From the NCBI GenBank assembly GCA_002897115.2, contig BCIH01000003.1, positions 506,232 to 570,231 of the forward strand: a DNA stretch of 64,000 bases. Direction: 5' to 3'. A model generated the notes under the pieces. It was not told the DNA's origin. It was given only the letters and a program-made list of their open reading frames with translations, and made no database searches. Shown piece after piece: positions 13,842 to 23,997 of this stretch; positions within the stretch are counted from its first letter, which is position 1; every line of letters begins with the position of its first letter. The translations under genes were made by a program, and so were the position numbers. This DNA is from Prototheca cutis (lineage: Eukaryota; Chlorophyta; Trebouxiophyceae; Chlorellales; Chlorellaceae).

Positions 13842-16056
13842 GGAGTGTGTGTGTCGGTGGGTTGGGTGCTGGGGAAGTCGTGCGGAAGGTGGCGTTGGGG
13901 TCCGTTCATCTGGCATGACGGCGAGTGTGGCGCGTAACCGTACCCCGCAACTCTGCGCCACGTGGCTGCAGACGATGGAGCCCTGCAAGGGTGTCAGGAT
14001 CCACGACATGGGCCACAAGATGGGCAACAATGGTGTGGTGAGCAGTGAGGTTTTCTGTTTGTTTGAGGGAGCGGGACTTGTGCCTTCAGCGATGTCTGTT
14101 GCACGCGCCAGCACCTCGTCCTGCAGCGCTGGTCAGCCACGCAAATCCCCCCCGCCTCACCCACCTGACCATCCGCCCACAAAACAAAGCAAGAAACAGC
14201 AGCAACCGACGACTCACAAACTTCTAACGACCAAACAGGACAATGGCAAGCTGTGGTTTGACCACGTGCGTGTGCCGCGGTGGGCCATGCTGGATGCCTT
14301 TAGCCAGGTGTCCCGTGACGGCACACTGACGTCGGCCATTGCCAAGCCCCGCGACCGCTTCCTCAAGGTCGCAGACCAACTGCTCAGGTGACGTGCTGAC
14401 TTCTTTGGGCGGGAGGGGGCCCCAACGCTTGGCCTTTGGTGCAGTGCTGCATCGTTGCTGTCTCCCAGGCGAGTGACGATCTTGCCTCCCATGACTCCAA
14501 AAAAACCTTGCAGCGGACGGCTGTGCATTTCGAGCATGATGAACAGCGCTGCCAAGCAGGCGCTGACGATTGCGGTTCGCTACGCCTCCACCCGTCTCGC
14601 CGTGGGTCCGACGTACGTGCATGCGTTTTCTCTTTCTTTTTTTGGAAGAAGGGGGGGAATTACTAATCTGGGTTGGGAATTACTAATCTGGGTTGGGCAT
14701 GTTCCTGTCATGCCCAACCCAGAGCATTATTCATTTTTTCTGCGTGGGCACGCTCGTATGAAAGCACTCTCAACACCCCATCCCCAATGTGTGCGATGCA
14801 GGGGCAAGAGTGACACGCCCATCATCGACTACCAGCTGCAGCAGCGGGCCCTGGTGCCGCTGCTGGCATCCACCATCTGCGTCAACCTGGGCCTCAACTA
14901 TGGTGAGTGGACTGGCAGACTGGCTGTCCGCCGGCAGCCTGTATCTGGACTGTGCGCGAGGTGCTGTGTTGTCAACCTTTTTTGGTCACGCAGTGCTGTG
15001 GCTGCTCACTCTGACCTGGTTGGCAGGGCAGATGGGCTCCCTTTGGGAAGAAAGCTCCCCTCCCTGCACACCCCGGGGTCGCATCACATCACAACACAAC
15101 ACAACATGCACAGTCAAGGACCGTTGGGCGGCCGCGAGCGGGTTTGGGTGCCGGACTGCGTCGCCGGACGAGCAGCGGGAGATCATCAACCTGGTGTGCT
15201 GCATCAAGCCCATGTGCAGCTGGAACACGGAGAACACGGTGTCCACCTGCCGCGAGCGGTGTGGCGGCCAGGTACAATGGCCTTTTTGGATGGGGGTCTC
15301 CAGCCATACCCCGAGACCACAAAAACAAACAAGCAACTGCCCCAGCACATGATCAAACTCTTCTACATGCAGGGTTACCTGAGCTGCAACCGGTTTGGGT
15401 CGCTGCTTGGCATGGCACACGCCGGAGTGACGGCCGAGGGCGACAACCGTGTGCTGTTCACCAAGGTCGCCAAGGAGTTGACGGCCAGCCTGCACACCGA
15501 CAAGGTCAAGGCCCGCCTGGCCGCCGGGCGCAACCCGCGCGTGGTTACCGCCGCGGCGCTGGGCGACGCTGCGGCGCTGCTCGCGCTGCTGGAGGCACGG
15601 GAGGGCCGGCGGCTGGCGGCGCTGACCGAGGCCATGAAGGGCCTCCGCCCCGGTCCCGACCTGTTTGGTGCATGGATGAAGCACCAGTCGGACGAGATTC
15701 AGGCCACCGCGCAGGCTTTTGCCGAGCGCGAGATCCTGGCCGCCAGTCTGAGTGCGGTCGAGAAGCTGCGGCCCGCGGCGGCCGCGGCGCTGCAGCCCGT
15801 GGTCCTGGCATACGCCCTGAGCGCGGTCGATGCCGACGCGGCGTGGCTGATGACGGAGGGACTGCTGCCCCTGGACGTCGCGCGGCGCGTGCCCGACGCG
15901 CTGCGGGCACTGTGCACCCAGCTGGGACCGCGCCTTCCTTTCTTCGTCGGCGCGTTTGGCATCCCGGAGCACCTGCTCTCCGCGCCCATCGCCCACGACT
16001 GGGCGCTCTACAACGAGACCGATAACAAGGGCGAGGTCCTGGGCGAGCAGTTTTGA
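12592..16056 (+). CDS. ACX: Peroxisomal acyl-CoA oxidase with N-terminal PTS2
   Basis: FAD-dependent first enzyme of peroxisomal beta-oxidation: acyl-CoA plus O2 gives trans-2-enoyl-CoA plus H2O2. About nine exons: 12592-12793, 13084-13382, then further exons at about 13546, 13972, 14239, 14515, 14802, 15114 and 15374-16056. Recognisable parts include the N-terminal helical domain (RWNISVAEERELAQARLKAL), the beta-domain (GCFALTELGYGNNAVEMQTTA; KYWITNSAVHAHWAVVFAQ) and the C-terminal oxidase domains with TAEGDNRVLFTKVAKEL, which holds the catalytic-Glu region. Residues 7-16 read RRLAKLVSQL, which fits the PTS2 consensus (R/K)(L/V/I)x5(H/Q)(L/A). The C terminus EVLGEQF has no PTS1. Plant ACX2/ACX3 also use PTS2. 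Identification is secure; exact internal exon ends are approximate. Confidence 0.94.
13763..13841 (+). repeat. (GT)n microsatellite in an acyl-CoA oxidase intron
   Basis: About 38 uninterrupted GT dinucleotides start within about 10 bp of the 5' splice site following the QIRHHK exon. A shorter interrupted GT run follows. Confidence 0.97.
14656..14720 (+). repeat. Intronic direct repeat plus perfect 12-bp hairpin
   Basis: Inside an acyl-CoA oxidase intron, a 20-bp unit containing TTACTAATCTGGGTT is tandemly duplicated (about 14658-14697). Immediately after it, GGGTTGGGCATG (14690-14701) and CATGCCCAACCC (14709-14720) form a perfect 12-bp inverted repeat around a 7-nt loop. Confidence 0.9.
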
Positions 16057-16830
16057 GCGCCACATTGTGGCGGAGGGAGGAGGTTGATGGCTGGTATGCT
16101 GCTGGTGGCTAGCCGTAGCAAGAACCGTGGAAACCCTTCCCTCTCAGTAGTTGATTGGCTACTCTGCTGCCTTGTCTGGATGCCAATGACATGTTCGTCC
16201 CACAAATGGTAGTGTATCTTTGTTGAGGTGACCTCTTGGGCCTCCCTTTTTAGAGAATTTTTTGATAAATACTGGTAGCGCGATTGATTTTCTTAGGGGT
16301 ATGGTGAGGAAACCCTGCACGATGTTTTCCCGACAGGCGACATGTCCGACCCCCGGATCAAAGTGGTATCACGGGGGGAGATTGGTGCTCGTACCCGCAC
16401 CCTTCCGTCGGAGCTAGCTTGCCTGCTATTCCGTTGGCACCGTCACATGCGTCTTTAGAAATCAGTTTTTGGGGCGGAGAGCAGGTGGCTGAGTGGACGA
16501 CAGAGGCAGGAGGTCCGGCGCACCGAATCCCGGTGCGGGCAGCTGAGAGACGGGTTGTTTGAACGCAATTGCCGTGGTCAATGGATGCACTTCCCGGCAT
16601 CCCCTGGCTTACCTGGTCCGGCGGTCGACCAGGCATTTGGGACGCCAGGATGCCGGGAACGCTCCCTCGATCGCTTCGTCCGGCTGGCCCGCCAACCGGT
16701 CCCGCAGCGGCCACTGGGCCCCGCCACTCTACCCAGATACTTCCCTGCCGACTGGCAGCACGTAGCACATGACCGCCCGACACGATTGCCCTGCCCTCGC
16801 CATTCGTCCAGGGAGTCCCCTCATGTTCCC
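16057..16830. other. Intergenic region after acyl-CoA oxidase
   Basis: About 770 bp with no defensible gene. It should hold the acyl-CoA oxidase 3' UTR and the promoter of the small downstream ORF. No repeat or RNA gene was recognised. Confidence 0.4.
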
Positions 16831-17344
16831 ATGTGCTTCCTGCCTTGCTGCGCGGCGGCGGGCCTAGGAGCTGCATACGCGGCCAACAAGGTCACCGGCA
16901 AATTGGACGAGGCGTTCGGGCCCAAGCCTCAGCCCACGGAGAACGCGTTCGTGACGGAGCTGAAGCTGCTGTCGGGGGTGCGCCGGGGCATGCTGGGGTG
17001 CAGACGGGGAAGCCTCCTGCAGTTGGCAGTTGGTGTGGTGGCCCCTTCCAACCCCAGAGCACGCACCAGCTGCCACGGGCATTCAAAGCCTTGGGTGCAG
17101 TGGGGATGTTGACTGTATGGCATGGATGCACACATCGCCATGCATGTCTTCTTGTGTGCTGCTTCATCCCCGTCAATCCACCTCTGCCGGCTTTCCCACC
17201 GAACGACAGGCGACGACAGAGGCCCCCCAGGAACAGACGATCAAGTACGAGCGCAAACCGCGCACGTACAGTGCCAAACAGGCCGAGAGCAAGGCCCGCC
17301 TGCAGCGTCTCATTGACGAGAACAAGGGGGGGCCCCGGCGGTGA
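16831..17344 (+). CDS. Short protein of unknown function
   Basis: Two exons, about 16831-16977 and 17212-17344, can be joined in frame (donor GTGCGC, acceptor GACAG) to give roughly 93 residues. The N terminus, MCFLPCCAAAGLGAAYAANK, is Cys/Ala-rich and could be a lipidation site or a weak targeting sequence. The C-terminal half is basic and helical (YERKPRTYSAKQAESKARLQ, then a short tail ending GGPRR). No family is recognised. The stop codon overlaps a possible start of the next gene (ATGA at 17344), which is unusual for separate eukaryotic genes, so one of the two models may be wrong. Confidence 0.4.
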
Positions 17345-20300
17345 TGAACGGCGAGCTGCTGGATGGCGCAGCCGCCGCCGCCGGCGCAGAACAAAAGGCC
17401 GAACATGGCTATGTGTCGAGGGAACTTGATGGTGCATGGACCGTGTTTGGGGTGCTTGTTGGCTTATCTATGGAACATAATTTCGGTTAGCTGTTGGAAG
17501 GTGAACACTCAAACGGGAGGGGAGCCGAGTGCCCGACGTCGCACTGCCTCAATGGGCATGCAGGTGCAGCGCCGGTGCTGAAGCAGGAGGTTGTCGGTGC
17601 GGCCGCTGCAGGTGAAGGCAGCTGTCTGCCATCCGTTGGCAGAGGGGCCGAGGATGACGAGATGGAGCCTGATGGCCCGGCCGCCAGCTTCAAGGATGGT
17701 GATTCCAACGGCTCCTGGACAAAGCCCAACGGCACGGCTGTCAGGCCCGCGGCCGACGGCCCAGCTGTGCCGGCCGAGCCTGACCCCGACGGTGCCGGGC
17801 CGTCTTCTTCTTCCGTGAAGAACGAGAGCAGCGGCGACCGCGACGACGAAGGGGAAGAAGACGGCAATGACGAAGAAGACGAGGGTTCGGAGGACGGGAC
17901 GTCGTCAGAAGAAGAGGATGTGGGTGACTATGACGATCTCGAGGATGCCGTGGTGGAGCGGGTTTTGTCGCCCGAGCAGGTTGAGGCAGACCTCGCGCGG
18001 CTGCGGGGCATGTGGGAGATGGCATCGGTGCACGATTTCCTGATGCTGTTTGGACCCCAGCTGAAGCTAAGCCGGGAATTCGGGTGCGACGAGCTGGAGC
18101 ACGTGCTTGTGTCCAGCGCCGGCGACGGCGGGTTGCTGGCCGACCTGCACGCTGATCTGCTGCGCGGCATCTCCCCCAAATCAGTCATCGACCCCCGCAA
18201 TTGGGCGGTGCACCTTGCCAACAAGATCAAGTTCCACTGGCGCGGGGCGCCGGGCGGTGAGCCCATCCCGTTTCGGCCCGACAAGCGGCGGGAGGCGGCG
18301 GGGTACGCGGCGCTGCCCGTCGCGCAGCGCGTGCGCGCGCTGCACTTTGTGTGCTGCGTCAGGGCCGACCGCGCCGACATCCAGGACCGCATCGAGGAGG
18401 CCATGCGGCCGCGCACGAAGCGCGAGCTGGAATCCATCGAAGCGGCCCGTGCCGCGGCCGCCGCCGCACGGCCCACGCGGGGTTCCAAGGCCGCGGCCGC
18501 GGCATTCAAACCCCCGGAAGACATCGAGGCCTTTCGACGAAAGCCCATTGGTGCCGAGTCCAATGGCATCACGTATTATTACTTGTCGGGTGGGATGGGA
18601 TCGAGGCTGTACCGGGACGTCCCAGCGGACCTCGTCCGGGCCCGCGGCGACGGGGCCGTTCTCGAGGCGGCGGCCGCGGCCACCGCCGCCGCCGCCGCCG
18701 AGGCCGCCGAGCAGCAGCAGCAGCGCGACCGGGACCGTGAGCGCAAGCGCAAGGGCCGCAAGCGTCGCCAGGAACGCAGGCTTGTCGTCGCGCCCCTCGA
18801 CATTGGCCAGCCAGAAGCCATGGGTCTCTGGGAACTCGCCGCTGCGGATACCGAAACCCTGGAGGTCAGTGACCTTTATTTTCATAGTGGCGTTTGTGGG
18901 GGTAGTGACCCTTGGGGGGGAGAGAAGGGTTGTGTGAGTGTGTCAGTGTGGCCAAATGTCAAGGATCTCATACAGTGTGCCCATGGCTCGCCATGGTCTG
19001 TGTCATATTCGTAGTCCTTGAATGGTCAAACCGCAATCAACCATTGTTTCCAACTGCTTGCAGGCGGTGGGACGGAAAATCCAGCGCACAATGAAGCCAC
19101 AGGAGAAGGAGCTCGGCCGGATCATCCTGGAAGAGGTGAATGAGCCGCCGGGAGGGGTTGCTTGCTTGGTTGATGTGCTGGCTCCTTCATCGATTGTTCG
19201 GTGGTGCGTCGTGTAGTCGCTGGTATCTTTGGGTTCCGTTCGATAACCCGATGCATGTGAACAATCAACGTGGCGGCGTGTGCGCCGGTTCCACGGGACT
19301 GGGCGATTACATGATCCAGTTGTGCTGATTATGTAATCCTATGCAACCCTTCCTCAAATGAAAACCATGCGCAGTTGGCGCCAGATCTGCGGGAGAAGCA
19401 GGCCGTGGAGCAGAAGCGGCTCAAAGCGGCCCAGCGCGTGGCGCGGCGACTGGGCGAGCCTTCTGCTTTTGGCGACGAGTTTGGCAGGTCTATTGGTTGA
19501 CCGGATTTTTACCGAGTGCTTGTGGGTGAATTGAAAGGGGTGAGCGATGCACTCGACGCCTGTACAGAAAGGAGGCCTTGAGCACCATTGATGGCTGGTC
19601 AGTCGCAAGGCAAGTCCCCATCACCGCTGACCAGTTATCCATGCCGTTGCACGCTTGTCCCCGGCGCAGGCCGCGACGCGAGCGCAAGGCCGTCAACTAC
19701 GCCTTTACCGACTACGACGACATGCTGCGGGGTGCCATCCGGCAGACGCAGCGGGGCGTTGAGCAGGGCGAAGAGCTCGGCGACGGACAGGGCCGGTCGC
19801 GCCGCGGGGTGAGCTTTTGACAGTGGCAGGGGTGTGGTAATCTTTTGTGGGTATGCGGGCAGTTTCTACTCGGTCCTGATCAAACAAGCATCCCATGTCG
19901 GTCACCCCGCCCCTCTTTGAACTTCCCGCAGAACTCGCCGACGCGGCCTGATCCAGCGGCAGAGTACCAGTCTGGTCTGCGCCGGGGTCGCTCCGTGGCG
20001 CAGTATGTCCATCGAGAGTGCGTCTGTTGGGTTGGAGTCGATGGCTGGGTGATGTTGCTATAGCTGGCTGTGTGCGATCCACTCCCCAAATCCTGCAAAC
20101 ACATACACAAACTTGTCATCAAACAAACGAAGCAATGCAGGGAAGCAATGCTAGACATTAGCGAGCGTGCACTACGGTTGCAGGCCCAGGAGCGGCGGGC
20201 GGCCGAGGAAGAAGCCGCGACACGGCGGGCGGAGGAGGACGCCAAGCGTGCCGAAGAAGAAGCGATACGCGCGGCGGAGGCCGCCGAACGGTGCACGCGG

Positions 20301-21185
20301 CAGGACGCGGCGCGTGCCGAGCGTGGCGGCGTGCCGTGTTGGCTGAGCAAGGCCCCGCGATCTGCTCGGAAGGCTGTTTCACGGGCCGTCTTGTCGCTGG
20401 CCTGGCTGCAGCCCCTGCCCGCGCCGAGGCCCGCGGCGGTGCAGGCCCAGCCGGCGCGCGGGTTCCGGCCCGTGGGCGGTGGAGGAGGCCTGGGCATCGC
20501 GCAGCGTCCCGGCCATGTCGCGGCCCATGGAGGTGCTCTGGGCACGGCGGTGGTGGGGCAAGCGGATGGCATGAGGCCCGCATGGGCCCGGCCATCGATG
20601 CAGCTGCCGCCGCTGTTCGCCATGTCACCCGCTGCGGGGCTGTACGTGGCCACCGCCGCAGCAGCAGCCCAGCCGCAGCGGGGTCAGGCTCACTACGGGC
20701 AGCTGGCGGCGGAGGACCGCTACGGCACATGGCAGCAGGCGCAGGTAGACCACGGGGCGTGGCCAAATAGTGGAAATGGGCAGGCCGCCCCGCAGCCTGG
20801 ATCCCTGCTGTCGTTACATGATGCGGCGGGGATTGGCAACACCGCGGCGGCCCGAGCACTTCAGAGCCTGGTCACGGCGCGGCAGGCCGCCGGCGGCGCG
20901 GCGCCCTCGCAGGCCCACAACCCGCTGTTTGCGGCCGCAGCCGCAGCGCTGGCGCATCAGCAACAACAGCGACAGCAGCACCAGCAGCAGGCGCTGGTGG
21001 GGCCTGCAACAGTGCCCGATGGCCACCCGGCCGAACTTCAGAACCAGCACGGCATTGGCGGCTGGGGCGCCGCGGGCGGCAAGCCGGACGCTCAGCAGCC
21101 GTGGTACGGCGGCGCGCCTGCCAACGTCGTGCCGCGCTCGGCCCCCCGGCCCGGCATGGGCCCGGGCGGGCCGCAGCAGTCTTGA
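17344..21185 (+). CDS. DDT-domain chromatin protein, DDR4-like
   Basis: Plant-type DDT-domain protein, likely a partner of ISWI chromatin remodellers in the nucleus. The start is uncertain: ATG 17344 needs a very short 48-bp intron, the frame is open from 17491, and the first Met in that frame is at 17660. Later exons join cleanly: to 18864, 19064-19135, about 19374-19486, about 19670-19808, about 19932-20012 and 20141-21185. An acidic Ser/Glu/Asp region is followed by the DDT domain (VHDFLMLFGPQLKLSREFGC) and WHIM-like segments (DPRNWAVHLANKIKFHWR; ALHFVCCVRADRADIQDRIE). Next come a basic KRKGRKRRQERR stretch and VNYAFTDYDDMLRGAIRQ, found in plant DDR proteins. The long last exon encodes an Ala/Glu/Arg coiled coil and a low-complexity Ala/Gln/Gly C-terminal tail. 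Confidence 0.8.
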
Positions 21186-21618
21186 CGCCTTGCCAGGGCA
21201 CCGCGATGTCACGTGATCCACCACTTTTCCACGGCTTGCAGTGTGCAGCCGCACAGCACACTGCCCTTTCGTGCATGCACCGTCCGTTTGATCCCCATTC
21301 CCATCATCGACTGGAAAGCTGCAATTGTGGACCGTGTTGCTGGAGAGCTCGGCCATCAAATTTGAGGATCAGCGCGCTGGTGCCTTGGGGCCAGGGAGGG
21401 ATTGATTGCAATGACTACAGCTGCCCCACCGTCGCCGCTGCGCCACGCAAGGTGCACTAATTTCCCACACGCTCGTCTTCTCTGGACAATCGATAACTGC
21501 GGCCGGGTCCTGTTGCTGGTTGACTTCTGCAGCACAGAAACCACAGATTTGCAACATCCCGCACAGCAATCGCTCTTACAAAATCGTGTGCCAAGGGGAG
21601 CTCACTCGTCAATTGTCA
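21186..21618. other. Convergent 3' intergenic region
   Basis: Between the 3' ends of the DDT-domain gene and the PPCS gene. Nothing recognisable beyond presumed 3' UTRs. Confidence 0.4.
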
Positions 21619-23391
21619 TCACGCAGAGGCCTGCGTGAGCCGTGCAGTGTGCAACTCGATGATCCCGGCGACGAGGTCCTGCTCGATGGGCTCCGCCTGC
21701 CCCGGGCGCAGCGTGATTTGGCGGTACTCATAGCTGCCGTTGGCTGCTGCAGGTGTCACAACCGTCACACGCTCCTTGCGACTGTGCAGCTCGTTGGCAA
21801 TCACGGCGTGGACCCCATATGACGAGATGGCTCCCTCAGCCTGTACAGGGGGGGCCTCCGGCGGTTTTGCGTGTCTCTGGCATGCTATGCCCCTACGGCC
21901 CTGTTTTCTGGCCAGCATTTCATGTACGGTGCATGCAACCTTTGCATGACACGGTGTCTCTGACCCAGGCCCATACTTTCTGCCAGGGGAAACCGAGCAA
22001 AATGCAGTCCTGTTTGACCAACCAGCAAGCTGCCATACCTTTTTCAACAGAACCGAGATGTCTGTCTCCAATTTGAATGAGACAATTGTCGACTGCGGCG
22101 CCCAGTCCGCTCGGAGTTTGCCCAGCATCTTTGGCACCTTGTCGAGAGTGAGTTGCAGGGGTCCAGACCCAGAAATCTTGTGCTCCACCTGTAGCAAATG
22201 GGGTTGGACGGCACTGAGGAAAAGATCGTTGAGTAGCATAGGCCACTGAATAGGCTGTGCTGCACGGAATGCCGGGATGCATGGTTGTCACCGTCTGGCT
22301 CTGGCTGCTGCACAGGTGGATACTCCCCACACCAACAGCAACCAAAAGCAGCCTCGCCCCCAGGCGTCCTCGTCTCACCATCTGCTCCCAGGGGATGTAG
22401 TAATCAGAGACGGCGGCAGCGAGATAGAAGAGCGCCGGCACCTTGCGCTCGCCCATGCTCCGTCCGATCACTTCCAAATACTGCATGCATCGTGAAGGGT
22501 CAGAAGCTCGGCTGGGCCAAGGGTCGTCATGGGCATGCCGACAACACGGAAAACAAAGCATTCCCTTTGTCAGAGAGGAACCAGCGCACCAGGCGCATCG
22601 GCCATGCAGGCATCATGCCAAGGCCCACGCCTACCCAAGCGATGAACCCCCTTTTGCTCTCCCAAGCTGAACAACAGCCATGCAACCCAGCGTCCAATCC
22701 CTGTATTCTCATACATGGAGGTATTCAAAGACGGTGGTGAATGGGATGTGCAAAAACGTTGCTGGGTCAGCACCCCAGCGCTGAAACTCCTCCATTGCCT
22801 CGGTCAGGCGGCCGAGTGACAGGTGCATGGGGCCGGACACCGAGAAGGCATCTGCCATGTCTTCCTGGCACTCTGACAGGAACGGCATCAGCGACCCCGT
22901 CCGGGAAAGAAAAACGACGGCATAGCCCTCCTGCACCGAGGTGGGGGATGGAAGCGGAAGGGCATTGTACGTCCTTCGGCGATGGAGGTGTACTGGGGTG
23001 AGCTCGCCCCCATTGCCCGGTGCCCTGCCGATCCAGCTGCAGCTGTCATGCACTCAAGTATGACAATCCTGCCTCTCCATACTCGTCACATGTCAGGTCT
23101 CCCCATCCCAGGCCCCCCATCGTCAGATGTCACCTTGATGAAGGCTTCGGCAGACAGGGCTCCCCTGGTGCCCTTGCTGAAGTTGTCGATGAACCGCACG
23201 CAGTTGCGCTCCAGTGGGACTGTGGTGCCTCCTGATGTCACACACACAACCCTTCGAGGAGAAATCAGTGATGCATTGCGGTCCAGAAGCTGGTTGACTT
23301 GGTGCTGGACCCACTGGGTGTCCACCGGAGAGGATTTTTGGAAACTCTCGACACTCCCCCCCCGAGGCGTGACTGGTAGTGCCTGCGCCAT
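21619..23391 (-). CDS. PPCS: Phosphopantothenate-cysteine ligase (PPCS/CoaB)
   Basis: Coenzyme A biosynthesis: joins 4'-phosphopantothenate to cysteine, using a nucleoside triphosphate. Exon 1 (23391-23134) encodes [11 protein letters not shown], then [20 protein letters not shown] and [11 protein letters not shown], the nucleotide-binding SGGTxxPLE and FSxGxRG signatures of eukaryotic PPCS. Later exons give [17 protein letters not shown], then [16 protein letters not shown] sequence, [20 protein letters not shown] (the AAVSD(Y/F) motif) and [19 protein letters not shown] (substrate-binding K). The last exons give [18 protein letters not shown] and [18 protein letters not shown], closing the fold before the stop at 21619. 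About 330 residues, the usual length for a free eukaryotic PPCS rather than a bacterial CoaBC fusion. Confidence 0.9.
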
Positions 23392-23997
23392 GCTACAGTT
23401 CGCTTACTTCACACGGGACATTCTCAATAGTTTTATTTGATCTTTTGCATCAATGCGCGAGTCGCGCGGCATCAGTGGCCCCTGCTGGGCTGCCAGGTAG
23501 GACAAGTCCGGGAGGTCGACGTGATCTCCGCAAGCCATGACGGAAGCATGAGGCCCTGCACCGAGCGAAGTGATCCAGTCGGCCGGTGCAACAAGCACGA
23601 GTTGTGTGCATGGCGACGCCACCCACAAGACAATGCGCAACCACATGTGCCGGAGTCAAAGGTAAGAACATCCTTTATGCCTCCCACTGAGGAACAGACT
23701 GGACCGGGAGGCGGTGGAGCCCAGCGCTTGGTTCGGCGTCGTGAGCCCGACTCCCAGGGCAGGAATCCAGCCGAGGAGGAAGAGACGGGGGTTTTGTTTG
23801 TAGTCGTAAGTTTCAATTGGGCATACCAGTTGTCGTGAACGAGCAGGTTCACGCCCGGGCTGTGGTTTTGAGAGGGCACCTCGCTTGCTCCTCGATGGAG
23901 AGGCCACAGGCAAGCAGGGATGCCAACCAATGCATCCTCCCGGCTCCCAACCCTGCCTCCCTCTCAGGCCCGTACCTACCTGAACCACCTGGCGGCC
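23392..23997. other. Divergent promoter region, PPCS / DCAF11
   Basis: About 600 bp between divergent starts. No gene is supported. Antisense ORFs here lack conserved features. Confidence 0.4.

Noticed and set aside
13756..14391. ORF with a long Val-Cys repeat
   Set aside because: It is the translation of the (GT)n microsatellite in an intron, not a protein.
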